A stretch of 62,212 nt of DNA from Candidatus Brevifilum fermentans (lineage in GTDB: Bacteria > Chloroflexota > Anaerolineae > Anaerolineales > Villigracilaceae). The stretch lies in contig CAMCQT010000012.1 in assembly GCA_945877125.1 (NCBI GenBank), positions 1 to 62,212 of the forward strand, in the 5' to 3' direction. Under the pieces are notes generated by a model. That model worked only from the letters and a program-made list of their open reading frames with translations. It had not been told where the DNA came from and did not search any database. The translations under genes and the position numbers were made by a program. Below are positions 1-7,872 of the stretch, piece after piece. The number at the start of each line of letters is the position of its first letter. The stretch's first letter is position 1.

Positions 1-611
1 CCGTCATCACGTCGGCGGTGGGTTTCTCAATGTCTGAAAACGCCACAGCCATTACCACCATCGCCGCCGCAGATTTCGACCTGCCCGCTCAAACTTTGAT
101 CTACTCAATTATTGGCGGCGCAGATTCGCTGCGCTTCACCATCAACTCATCAACGGGCGTATTGGCGTTTGTCGCTTCGCACGACTATGAAATTCCAAAT
201 GATATTGGAGTTGATAATATTTACAACGTCACAGTTCAGGCGTCTGACGGAACGCTAAATATTACGCAGAATATCACCGTGAGCATTCTGCCTGTCAATG
301 ACAACAGCCCTGCACTCACATCGCCGAATATTTTTTCGATCCCTGAAAACACAAGCACCATCGCCACCCTCATTTCCACAGACGCTGACCGCCCATCCCA
401 ACCCCTAACCTACTCCATCATCAGCGGGCTGGATGCGCTCAAGTTTTCCATCGTCAGCGCCACTGGCGAATTGAAATTTATCACCGCGCCAGATTTTGAA
501 ATTCCCACAGATTTAAATCTGGATAATATTTATGAAATCACAGTTCAGATTTCTGATGGAACTTACAACATCACCCAGCATATCGCGATCAGTGTAACGA
601 ATGCGGATTAG
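1..611 (+). CDS. Cadherin-repeat surface protein, C-terminal fragment
   Basis: The reading frame is open from the left edge, so only the C-terminus is present. It holds two near-identical repeats of about 100 residues. Each has a PEN/SEN start, a D-x-D-x-P-like calcium segment, and the pattern YSI-(I/S)-GG/GLD-(S/A)LxF that ends in ISDGTYNIT or ASDGTLNIT. The linker PVNDNSP matches the DxNDxxP calcium-binding motif of cadherin repeats. Such proteins are usually very long, secreted or surface-anchored, and used in adhesion. No sorting signal or transmembrane segment follows the last repeat, so anchoring, if any, lies upstream. The first in-frame GTG at 18 is unlikely to be the true start because cadherin-like sequence continues before it. 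Confidence 0.8.
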   Translation, partial: VITSAVGFSMSENATAITTIAAADFDLPAQTLIYSIIGGADSLRFTINSSTGVLAFVASHDYEIPNDIGVDNIYNVTVQASDGTLNITQNITVSILPVNDNSPALTSPNIFSIPENTSTIATLISTDADRPSQPLTYSIISGLDALKFSIVSATGELKFITAPDFEIPTDLNLDNIYEITVQISDGTYNITQHIAISVTNAD

Positions 612-683
612 CCGTTTGCAAGAGGTCTATTAAACATTAAGAGACTGAAAAATAACCACAGATGAACTGTATCGTCTCAAAAA

Positions 684-718
684 GTCCTCCCCCAAATCCA
701 CTAGATTTGGGGGAGGAC
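684..718 (-). terminator. Intrinsic terminator of the korAB operon
   Basis: A perfect 15-bp stem (GTCCTCCCCCAAATC with its complement) closes a 5-nt loop. On the minus strand it is followed directly by TTTTT (679-683). It lies 25 bp past the korB stop. On the plus strand no T-run follows, so it mainly serves the minus strand. Confidence 0.85.
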
Positions 719-743
719 AGGGAAGAGACTAATATGGTGGTGT

Positions 744-1799
744 TTAGAACATCAACGCGTTGACTTTGTCGATCATTGCGCGTTCGGGTCTTAAATCGGC
801 TTCGGTCAGGCGGTTGAGTGGAGTATCAACAAGGTCGTACATTTGGGTTAGGGTTGGTTTGGTGGTGTCCAAATAAAGCAAACCCGTCACCATCCAGCCA
901 TTCTGTTGCGCTTCTTCCATTGCGCGCATTGCCTCAAATCGGTTGGATGTGTCATAACCTTTTTCAAGATTTTTCAAGACAATCACCGATCCGTCGTGCA
1001 TGGCAACTTCACGAATTTCGCCTTCTTCCATTTCGCGTTCGAGCATGATCTCGTTGCGCGGCGCGATATATGAAATTTCATGCAAAGGTTCTTCATGTTG
1101 CTTGCCCCATGAATAAGAATGGTAGGCGGTATCTTGATTATTGAACGTCACGCATGGGCTAATGATATCGAGCACTGCAATACCGTCATGCGCGAGCGCG
1201 GCTTTGAGCAATTCTTTGACCTGCTTGGGGTTGCCAGCGAATGCGCGGGCGATAAAGGTGGCGTTTGATGCAAATGCCTCCAGACAAATATCAACAGGTT
1301 TGTAAAGGTTCTCGCCCTGCTTTTTGAGTTGGAGTCCCCTTTCAGCGGTCGCAGAGAATTGCCCCTTTGTCAGCCCGTAGACACCGTTGTTTTCGATGAT
1401 GTACAGCATGTTTACGTTGCGGCGCATCACATGTTTGAATTGACCCATGCCAATGCTGGCCGAGTCGCCGTCGCCAGAAACGCCGATGCCTTTGAGGTAC
1501 TTATCTGCAAACAACGCGCCTGTTGCAATAGAGGGCATACGCCCGTGCAGGCTGTTGAATCCAAACGAGCGGTTCAAAAAATATGTCGGTGATTTCGATG
1601 AGCACCCGATGCCGCTGAATTTTACAACATCTTCAGGGATAATATTCGTTTCGTACAACGCGCTCACGATCTGATTTGAGATTGAGTTATGTCCGCAGCC
1701 CTGGCACAAAGTGCTCGGAGCGCCGCGATAATCATTTTTTGAAAGACCAGCGAGATTAACATTCGCAGTTGCGCCAGCCATGGGAAGAGTTTCAGTCAT
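744..1799 (-). CDS. korB: 2-oxoacid:ferredoxin oxidoreductase, beta subunit
   Basis: Thiamine-pyrophosphate subunit (351 aa) of a 2-oxoglutarate-type or related 2-oxoacid:ferredoxin oxidoreductase. The enzyme converts a 2-oxoacid plus CoA to acyl-CoA, CO2 and reduced ferredoxin in the cytoplasm. Visible signatures are CQGCGHN near residue 33, the TPP/Mg motif GDGDSASIG with the following ENNGVYGLTKGQ, and a C-terminal beta-subunit tail. Typical beta subunits are about 280-300 residues; the extra 50 or so C-terminal residues match the longer KorB group. It follows korA by 27 bp and starts after a GGAG ribosome-binding site. The substrate (2-oxoglutarate or a branched-chain 2-oxoacid) cannot be settled from sequence alone. 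Confidence 0.9.
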   Translation of the reverse strand: MTETLPMAGATANVNLAGLSKNDYRGAPSTLCQGCGHNSISNQIVSALYETNIIPEDVVKFSGIGCSSKSPTYFLNRSFGFNSLHGRMPSIATGALFADKYLKGIGVSGDGDSASIGMGQFKHVMRRNVNMLYIIENNGVYGLTKGQFSATAERGLQLKKQGENLYKPVDICLEAFASNATFIARAFAGNPKQVKELLKAALAHDGIAVLDIISPCVTFNNQDTAYHSYSWGKQHEEPLHEISYIAPRNEIMLEREMEEGEIREVAMHDGSVIVLKNLEKGYDTSNRFEAMRAMEEAQQNGWMVTGLLYLDTTKPTLTQMYDLVDTPLNRLTEADLRPERAMIDKVNALMF

Positions 1800-1826
1800 T
1801 TTTTATTACTCCTTTTCACTACCGAT

Positions 1827-3794
1827 TTACTTTCGGTTCGCCTTCTTGACCGTTTTGCCTGTTACGGCTTTCTTCGTCACTTTCTTCCCTTTCGGGGACG
1901 ATGTCGCTGACGGCTTTTTTGCAGGCACGGCTTTCTTTACGGATGTTTTCTTCACAATGGCTTTCTTTGCGGAAGGCTTTTTAACTTCATCCTTCATCCT
2001 TCCGCTTTCATACTTTCCGAGAATTCCTTCGCGTATCCACTTCGCAGAAGCAGGCATACCATCACCAAAGGCCACAGACTTAAGTTTGGGAGCGAATTGA
2101 GCGTACTCGGTTTTCAGAATTTGATCCATTTGCCCATCGCGGTTCATTTCCACGACGAAGATTTGATCATGTTTTGCGAGGAATTTATCCACTTCCTTGG
2201 TGAAGGGCAGGGCGCGGATTCTCAGGAAGTCACTCTTGATGCCGTGTTCCTTGTTCAATTGGTATTGGGCTTCCAGCACCGCCGCTTCGGTTGAACCGTA
2301 TGCAATGATGCCAATGGTTGCGCCTTTTGTAGTGTGAAGCACCGGCGCGGGGACATATTGTTTGGCGGTTTCCTGTTTTTTCTTTAAGCGTTCCATATTT
2401 GCGAAATAGACAGATGCTTCTTCGCTGTATTTTGCGTATTCATCATGTCCTGTGCCGCGTGTGAAGTATGAACTTAGCGGGTGTTTGTTGCCTGGGAAGG
2501 TGCGATACCCAATGCCGTCACCATCCTTATCGAGATAGCGTCCCCAGTTCCCCTTAAGGTCTTCGAGTTCCTTTTCGGTTAATACTTTGCCACGATCCAT
2601 CGGCTCTTCGGGGTATTGGAAGGGTTTGCTGATCCATTGATTTGTGCCCATGTCCAAATCGATCAACACGAACACGGGGGTTTGAATCCGCTCGGCGACA
2701 TCAAAGGAACGCCAGCCGAACTCAAAACATTCCGATACGTCCCCAGGCAGCAGAATGATGGATTGCGAATCTCCATGTCCAATGAAATAGGCAAAAGTTA
2801 GGTCGCCTTGCGAGGTGCGTGTGGGCAAACCTGTGCTGGGTCCAATACGCTGTACATCCCAGATCACGACAGGCACTTCGGCATAATAGGCCAGCCCTGC
2901 GAACTCAGTCATCAGCGAGAGACCGGGACCTGAGGTGTTTGTCATGGCACGCAATCCTGCCCAGCCTGCGCCAATGCACATGCCCAGCGCGGCGAGTTCA
3001 TCTTCTGCCTGTACAACGGCGTAGGTTTGCTTGCCGTCTTCGCGCTTGCGGAGTTGCGGTAAATATTCATTCAGTGATTCTGCGATGGAGGTTGCAGGTG
3101 TAATTGGATACCAGCCCAAAAATTGCACGCCGCCAAAAATGGAGCCGAGTGCGGCGGCTGTGTTTCCATCTGTCATGATCAACCCGTCAGTTTTGTTCAT
3201 TGGCTCAATGGTAAACGGGTCTTTCTTTTCAAGGTTGGCTTTTGCCCATTCGGCGCCAGCCTTAAGCGCGTTGAAGTTCATGTCAATTGGCTTTTGTTTG
3301 CCTTTGAAGTGAAAGGTTAACGCGGCAAGAATTTTATCCATATCCAGGTTGATCATTTGTGCCAGAATGCCAACATAAACCATGTTGCTGACAAGGTCGC
3401 GGAAATTTGTCGGGATGGTTGCATCGCTGCGGATGATGGCTTTGATGGGCATGGGGTAGATCGCAATATCGGTACGGGTGACGGGCTGCTTAATATCATC
3501 AGCGTAGAAAAATGCTCCGCCGGGCACAACAGATTCCAGGTCGCGGGTGAACGAGGCTGGGTTCATCGCAATGACGATGTCACGTTGTTCGTGGTGGGCA
3601 ATAAATCCATCCTTGTTGGCGCGGATGGTGTACCAGGTCGGCAAGCCCTGAATGTTAGAGGGGAACAGGTTCTTACCTGAAACAGGAATGCCCATTTTGA
3701 AGATGGTGCGCAGGATGGTGTTGTTGGCGGTGGAACTTCCCGAGCCATTCACCGTGCCGACTGTGATTGAAAAATCGTTGATGATCTTATTCAT
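1827..3794 (-). CDS. korA: 2-oxoacid:ferredoxin oxidoreductase, fused gamma-alpha subunit with lysine-rich tail
   Basis: Residues 1-190 are the gamma domain (TVNGSGSSTANN, then GLPTWYTIRAN). Residues 210-590 are the alpha/pyrimidine-binding domain (GWYPITPATSIAE, GPGLSLMTEFAGLA). The usual KorA ends near residue 600. Here 52 extra residues (604-655, at 1827-1985) follow, with 19 Lys plus Ala, Pro, Ser and Thr in repeats like KKPSAKKA, resembling histone-H1-like tails. The start at 3794 is chosen because AAAGGAG stands 6 nt upstream and the gamma domain begins at once; a longer frame reaches into the regulator gene. It lies 14 bp after the GntR gene and forms an operon with it and korB. Confidence 0.9.
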   Translation of the reverse strand: MNKIINDFSITVGTVNGSGSSTANNTILRTIFKMGIPVSGKNLFPSNIQGLPTWYTIRANKDGFIAHHEQRDIVIAMNPASFTRDLESVVPGGAFFYADDIKQPVTRTDIAIYPMPIKAIIRSDATIPTNFRDLVSNMVYVGILAQMINLDMDKILAALTFHFKGKQKPIDMNFNALKAGAEWAKANLEKKDPFTIEPMNKTDGLIMTDGNTAAALGSIFGGVQFLGWYPITPATSIAESLNEYLPQLRKREDGKQTYAVVQAEDELAALGMCIGAGWAGLRAMTNTSGPGLSLMTEFAGLAYYAEVPVVIWDVQRIGPSTGLPTRTSQGDLTFAYFIGHGDSQSIILLPGDVSECFEFGWRSFDVAERIQTPVFVLIDLDMGTNQWISKPFQYPEEPMDRGKVLTEKELEDLKGNWGRYLDKDGDGIGYRTFPGNKHPLSSYFTRGTGHDEYAKYSEEASVYFANMERLKKKQETAKQYVPAPVLHTTKGATIGIIAYGSTEAAVLEAQYQLNKEHGIKSDFLRIRALPFTKEVDKFLAKHDQIFVVEMNRDGQMDQILKTEYAQFAPKLKSVAFGDGMPASAKWIREGILGKYESGRMKDEVKKPSAKKAIVKKTSVKKAVPAKKPSATSSPKGKKVTKKAVTGKTVKKANRK

Positions 3795-3808
3795 GTGACT
3801 CCTTTGGT

Positions 3809-4486
3809 TTATAGCGGTCGATGCGCGAACAGGTCTATGTGTGTGACCAGCGCTTTGCGCCCCGCCGCGTAATTTCCATTGCAAATACTTTGAACCATTA
3901 CTTGATGATAGCCCCATACTTCTTCGAGATAATCCACGCCGCCCGCATACATATTTAAGCCTACGGATTCATAGGCTTCCCAGTATCCTTCAAGCAACCC
4001 AGTTACAAAAGGATTATTGAGACGGCTGTAAATTAATAAATGTAATTTGCGGTGTTCTTCATGTGGAACTTGAATAGGACTGCCGCGCAGTTTTTCAAAG
4101 GCATGGGCAATGATATTTTCTAATTCGTGCTTATCATCTTCGGTGAGCAAGGCTACCGCTTCATCCCAATATGCGTTTTCGATGTGAGTGCGCAGCTCTG
4201 AATATTTTTGAAAATAACTTTGATTAAGCGCCAGCGCATAAGTGAGGCTTTGTTTGACGGCGGGGGCGAATGAATAATCCAAACGCCTCGTTCCTGTGCG
4301 CGGGCGGACATCGACCAACCCAAGCGCGCGCGCCACTTCGAGTTGTTCCCGTAGTCCCGCCACGCTGATGCCAAGTTCGCGGCTCAGTTCACTTAAAGAG
4401 GGCAGGCTGCTTTCTGCTTCTTCGTGCGAAGCAAGATAGCGTAGAAATTCAGATATTTTTGGGGAAACGCGTTCACGTTGTATCAT
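3809..4486 (-). CDS. GntR/FadR-family transcriptional regulator
   Basis: 225 aa. The N-terminal winged helix is visible as LPSLSELSRELGISVAGLREQLEVARALGLVDVR-type residues (about 28-62), including the R-x-x-L-x-x-L recognition pattern of GntR proteins. Residues 75-220 form an all-helical FCD ligand-binding domain. The spaced Asp/His positions include the H in YHQVMVQSI and the one in HIDLFAHR, which in this family often bind a metal and a carboxylate ligand. It is the first gene of the korAB operon, so a 2-oxoacid or acyl-CoA product is a plausible effector. A dyad in its own promoter suggests autoregulation. The ligand is unknown. Confidence 0.85.
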   Translation of the reverse strand: MIQRERVSPKISEFLRYLASHEEAESSLPSLSELSRELGISVAGLREQLEVARALGLVDVRPRTGTRRLDYSFAPAVKQSLTYALALNQSYFQKYSELRTHIENAYWDEAVALLTEDDKHELENIIAHAFEKLRGSPIQVPHEEHRKLHLLIYSRLNNPFVTGLLEGYWEAYESVGLNMYAGGVDYLEEVWGYHQVMVQSICNGNYAAGRKALVTHIDLFAHRPL

Positions 4487-4501
4487 CGTAGTAGTTATCC
4501 G

Positions 4502-4548
4502 ATTAATCAGATTAATACGATTTTACGATGCGGAGAGCGGAAAGTCAA
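4502..4548 (-). promoter_or_regulatory. Promoter and operator of the GntR-korAB operon
   Basis: On the minus strand TTGACT (4543-4548) and TAAAAT (4520-4525) are separated by 17 bp, a good sigma70-type promoter. A perfect 15-bp dyad, ATTAATC-A-GATTAAT (4502-4516), covers the expected transcription start near 4513. That position suits repression by the GntR protein encoded just downstream; the assignment is inferred. Confidence 0.65.
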
Positions 4549-4633
4549 GATTAAAGAGGCATGACTTACAGTTCACGGCTTTCTAAAAGCAGTTGACAAG
4601 CGATTATTTTTAGGGCTTATTTGGAACGCGAAT

Positions 4634-4709
4634 TTAACGAATAGGCGAATGATACGAATTTTTTGTGAAATTATTCGGTTCATTCGAAAATTCGTGTCAT
4701 TCGCGTTAA
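4634..4709. repeat. Imperfect palindromic intergenic repeat, ATTCGTGTCATTCG type
   Basis: The left arm GCGAATGATACGAATTTT pairs with the right arm AAAATTCGTGTCATTCGC. A related palindrome lies at 62131-62198. The rest of the 4549-4765 spacer holds nothing recognisable. Confidence 0.6.
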
Positions 4710-4765
4710 AGGTTTCTGACTTTGAGAAAACTCTGACTTACAAGCTCTAATCTTGACTTTGGTGT

Positions 4766-5125
4766 TTACTTCTTATTGAAGGGGATAAACCACACAGGTT
4801 GACCGCTGTTATCAGGCTTAATGGGTTCAGGTAATCTCTGTGGGGATGCAAGATGCCACATATATCCCCCCTTTGGGTTGACCGTACAATCGACGATCTC
4901 AACGGTTCCGACGATTACGCCGTTGGGGAAGTTACCGGGTTCTTCGCCCATTTCTGCGTAGGCTTGCGCGTCATTTCTAAAACTTGCGTAAACATAAACG
5001 CGGTCACGTCTATTGGTTTTCATACTTCGATATTCAAATTTCTTTATGCCAAGCATGATCTGCTCAGCAAAGGGCTGGTGTACGCTAAAAGCGCTGTTGA
5101 GAATTTCAGAATTTAATTTTGTCAT
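4766..5125 (-). CDS. ASCH-domain protein
   Basis: 119 aa. The pattern SVHQPFAEQIMLGIKKFEYR near residues 14-33, followed by a VYVYAS strand and GVIVGTVEIVDC, is typical of the ASCH fold, a PUA-like beta-barrel that binds RNA or modified nucleotides. Length matches stand-alone ASCH proteins. The Trp in MWHLASP and the final VWFIPF strand complete the barrel. It stands alone between the GntR operon and the lysine operon, with its own start after a 100-bp spacer. No specific substrate can be named. Confidence 0.75.
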   Translation of the reverse strand: MTKLNSEILNSAFSVHQPFAEQIMLGIKKFEYRSMKTNRRDRVYVYASFRNDAQAYAEMGEEPGNFPNGVIVGTVEIVDCTVNPKGGYMWHLASPQRLPEPIKPDNSGQPVWFIPFNKK

Positions 5126-5227
5126 TTGTCAGACTGCTGCCGCTTAATTTTTTGATTTTAGCAACTGTACCATAGATTGCAGTGATGCCAGAATGTTATC
5201 GGTTATTCAAAAGGTCTGCTAAACGCT

Positions 5228-5267
5228 GAGACCAACTGCTGCAACTCTTTCTGCAATAGTTGGTCTC
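5228..5267 (-). terminator. Hairpin after lysX, probable operon end
   Basis: Ten-bp perfect arms GAGACCAACT (5228-5237) and AGTTGGTCTC (5258-5267), with an inner TGCA/TGCA pairing. No long T-run follows on either strand, so this may be a structural 3' end rather than a strong intrinsic terminator. Confidence 0.45.
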
Positions 5268-5317
5268 AATAAAATAGTTGTTCTGAACCATGCTTAATTG
5301 GAATCAGAAGACACGGG

Positions 5318-6166
5318 TTACACTTTTTTGACAGCCTGCTTCAAAACATAATCGATCATTTTTTCTGGGATGTTCACGCCAGTGGTGGCGATGCTGTTGC
5401 GAAATTCCATTGTGTGATTGATCTCGTTAATGGTCAACCCGTTTTCGGTTTCGAACAGATCGAGCGCCAGCAATCCGCCGCCGACTGCGCGCGCCGCGCG
5501 TTGACATAGCTCCGCGATCTCTTCGGTGACCGGACAGTTTGTGGCGACGCCTCCGCGCGCGGTGTTGGTGATCCAATTTTCGGAGGAGCGATAAATGGCG
5601 CAGATCGTTTCATCTCCGATCACAAAGGCGCGGATGTCACGCCCGGGCTTGTTGATGTATTCCTGAACATAAAAAACCTGATGATTGACTCCCAGCGTGG
5701 CTTTGTGCTCGATCAATGATTCAGCCACGTGACGATTCTCCACTTTGGCGAGCAGGCGACCCCACGAGCCGACGACGGGTTTCAAGACACACGGATAGCC
5801 CATCGCTTCAATCGCCTGCAAAGCTGATTCTTCGTCGAAGGCCATGAACACGCGTGGAGTTGGGATTCCGTTCTGCGCGAGAATTTGGCTCGTGACATAT
5901 TTATCGCCGCAACGCTCAGCAACCGCCGATGAATTTACGACGGGTACGCCATGTGCTTCAAAGATGCGCGAGATGTACAATCCGCGTGAATAGGAAATGG
6001 AACGCTCGAAGAGCACGTCTACAGGTGCGGGCAGTTGGCTGATATCAAAAAAAGAAGTGCTGTCATTAATGCGGACAACTTCCACGTTCTCGCGTTTTTC
6101 CAGTTCATCCAATAAATGTTTTTCTTCAACGCGCAGGCGGGTGTATAAAAATCCAACTCTTGTCAT
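5318..6166 (-). CDS. lysX: LysX, alpha-aminoadipate--LysW ligase
   Basis: ATP-grasp ligase of the RimK family, 282 aa. In the AAA lysine route LysX attaches the amino group of alpha-aminoadipate to the C-terminal Glu of the carrier protein LysW. Visible are the ATP-grasp stretch [17 protein letters not shown], the [16 protein letters not shown] segment, the NTARGG loop and the metal-binding [25 protein letters not shown] and the loop near NTARGG resemble LysX more than the glutamate-specific ArgX, but dual use is possible. The start follows AAGGAG. It is the last gene of the lysine operon, 62 bp after hicdh. No lysW ending in EDWGE is found nearby. Confidence 0.85.
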   Translation of the reverse strand: MTRVGFLYTRLRVEEKHLLDELEKRENVEVVRINDSTSFFDISQLPAPVDVLFERSISYSRGLYISRIFEAHGVPVVNSSAVAERCGDKYVTSQILAQNGIPTPRVFMAFDEESALQAIEAMGYPCVLKPVVGSWGRLLAKVENRHVAESLIEHKATLGVNHQVFYVQEYINKPGRDIRAFVIGDETICAIYRSSENWITNTARGGVATNCPVTEEIAELCQRAARAVGGGLLALDLFETENGLTINEINHTMEFRNSIATTGVNIPEKMIDYVLKQAVKKV

Positions 6167-6202
6167 GGGGTCTCCTTATTTAAATGCAGAATGATGAATG
6201 CA

Positions 6203-6255
6203 AAAGTCAGAATGAAGAACGAAATTCCTTATTCCTCATTTTGCATTCTGACTTT
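6203..6255. repeat. Inverted repeat between hicdh and lysX
   Basis: Perfect 12-bp arms AAAGTCAGAATG (6203-6214) and CATTCTGACTTT (6244-6255). The right arm lies inside the last codons of the isocitrate dehydrogenase-like gene, so the repeat supplies its C-terminal residues (VRMQNEE). Confidence 0.6.
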
Positions 6256-7242
6256 AATTCTTTCCGTCACTTGATCTGTCGTCAAATTGCCGTCCAGGTC
6301 AGGCGTGGATTCTTTGTTTGCGATGCAGGCTTGCACTGCGTTTCGCAATCGTTCAGCGGATTCTTTCTCGTTCAGGTAATCCAACATCATGGCGGCGGCG
6401 AGAAAGGTGGCGATGGGGTTGGCTTTGCCCGTGCCGACCAGAGTTGGCGCGCTGCCGTGGACAGGTTCGAAGACTGCCGCATCCGCGCCGATGTTGGCAG
6501 AAGCCGCTACGCCGAGTCCACCGACGAACATGCAGGCTTCGTCGCTCAGGATGTCACCGAATAAATTGGTGGTGACGATCACTTCAAATTGCTCTGGCGC
6601 GCGGACGAGTTCCATCGCGCAGGTATCGACCAGCATTTCTTGCAGGGTGATGTCTGGATATTCTTTTGCAACTTCAAACGCCACCGTGCGGAATAATCCG
6701 CAGGTTTGGCGCAGGACATTTGCCTTGTGAACAACGTGAACGGATTTTCGCCCCGTTTGGCGGGCTGTGTCGAATGCCTTGCGGATGATGCGCTCGGAGC
6801 CTTTGCGTGTGATGACTCGTTCGGTGATGGCGCGGTTGCCGTCGTCTTCGAGGCGTTCGATGCCTGAGTACAAGCCTTCGGTATTCTCGCGGACGATGAG
6901 CAGGTCAATGCCGGCGCGGGAGGATGCGTGTGGGATTGAGCGGCATGGGCGGAAGTTGGCGAACAACTCCAGCGATTGGCGCATCCGCACGACGGGCGAA
7001 AAATAATTCGGGATGTTCGGCGGCGTTGTGACTGCGCCGAACAAAGCGGCATCAGCGTGGCGAATTTCTTGGAGGGTCGAATCAGGCAGCGGGGAGCCTG
7101 AGCGTTGATATTCTCCAAATCCAATTTCGGCGCGGGTGAATTCCAAATCCAATGGCAGGGCGCGCAAAACCTGCTCGGCACAGGCAATCACTTCGGGACC
7201 AATTCCATCGCCGTGCAAAAGACAGATGCGATGTCGTGTCAT
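6229..7242 (-). CDS. hicdh: Homoisocitrate dehydrogenase
   Basis: 337 aa beta-decarboxylating dehydrogenase that oxidises homoisocitrate to alpha-ketoadipate with NAD+, step four of the AAA lysine pathway. The start GDGIGPEV, the substrate loop SLELFANFRPCR, and VRENTEGLYSG are typical of homoisocitrate/isocitrate dehydrogenases. 3-Isopropylmalate dehydrogenases have a different ending to that loop. NLFGDILSDEA carries the metal-binding aspartates and EPVHGSAP the NAD site. It overlaps the stop of lysU by 4 bp, so translation is probably coupled. Isocitrate or 3-isopropylmalate activity cannot be excluded. Confidence 0.85.
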   Translation of the reverse strand: MTRHRICLLHGDGIGPEVIACAEQVLRALPLDLEFTRAEIGFGEYQRSGSPLPDSTLQEIRHADAALFGAVTTPPNIPNYFSPVVRMRQSLELFANFRPCRSIPHASSRAGIDLLIVRENTEGLYSGIERLEDDGNRAITERVITRKGSERIIRKAFDTARQTGRKSVHVVHKANVLRQTCGLFRTVAFEVAKEYPDITLQEMLVDTCAMELVRAPEQFEVIVTTNLFGDILSDEACMFVGGLGVAASANIGADAAVFEPVHGSAPTLVGTGKANPIATFLAAAMMLDYLNEKESAERLRNAVQACIANKESTPDLDGNLTTDQVTERIKVRMQNEE

Positions 7243-7736
7243 GTCATCAAATCCTGAATGTCGTGCGTTTTCAAAAAGTTGACGATGCCGCCTGCTTCGG
7301 CGATCTTCAAAACGAAATCGGGCAGGGCGCTCGCTTGATATTGATGCCCGTTCGTGCGATTGAAAATTTGACCGCTGGCGAGATCAACATCCACGTCGTC
7401 GCCTTCGGTGATGTCTGCAACGGCGGCGGGACATTCAAGAATTGGCAAGCCGATGTTGATGCAGTTGCGAAAAAAGATGCGCGCAAATGACGGTGCGATG
7501 ATGCACTTGGCCTGCGAACCTTTGATGGCAATTGGCGCGTGCTCGCGCGAAGAGCCGCAGCCAAAGTTTTGCCCGCCGACGATGACATCGCCGGGTTGTA
7601 CGGTTTTTGCATATTCAGGTTTGACCTCGCAAAAAACATTTTTCGCAAGTTCAAGCGGATCAATCGTGATGTTATAACGGCCGGGGATGATCTCGTCCGT
7701 GTTCATATTTTCTCCAAACGTCCAGGCTTTTGCCAT
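7239..7736 (-). CDS. lysU: Homoaconitase small subunit (LeuD/LysU family)
   Basis: 165 aa swivel domain of a two-subunit aconitase-type hydrolyase. GCGSSREHAPIAIK is the hallmark LeuD motif, and NTDEIIPGRYN near the start contributes to substrate recognition. Together with lysT it would convert homocitrate to homoisocitrate via homoaconitate. Its place between lysT and hicdh favours the lysine over the leucine pathway, although the same family performs 3-isopropylmalate isomerisation. It starts after AAGGAG. A 136-bp spacer full of tandem repeats separates it from lysT. Confidence 0.8.
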   Translation of the reverse strand: MAKAWTFGENMNTDEIIPGRYNITIDPLELAKNVFCEVKPEYAKTVQPGDVIVGGQNFGCGSSREHAPIAIKGSQAKCIIAPSFARIFFRNCINIGLPILECPAAVADITEGDDVDVDLASGQIFNRTNGHQYQASALPDFVLKIAEAGGIVNFLKTHDIQDLMT

Positions 7737-7752
7737 GAGGTTCTCCTTTTGT

Positions 7753-7867
7753 AATTAGGTAATTGGTAATTAGGTAATTAGGTAATTGGTAATTAGGTAA
7801 TTAGGTGATTAGGTAATTAGGTAATTAGGTGATGAAGTTTTCCTGATCCCTAATTACCTAATCCCTA
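7753..7867. repeat. Tandem GTAATTAG repeats with an inverted copy, inside the lys operon
   Basis: About ten consecutive units of GTAATTAG or its 7-bp variant GTAATTG, with a few GTGATTAG forms, are followed by an inverted partial copy (CTAATTACCTAATCCC). The whole fills the lysT-lysU spacer and can fold as a long AT-rich hairpin in the mRNA. Confidence 0.85.
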
Positions 7868-7872
7868 GTTAC

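Noticed and set aside
7753-7867. CRISPR array
   Set aside because: The units are 7-8 bp without spacers.
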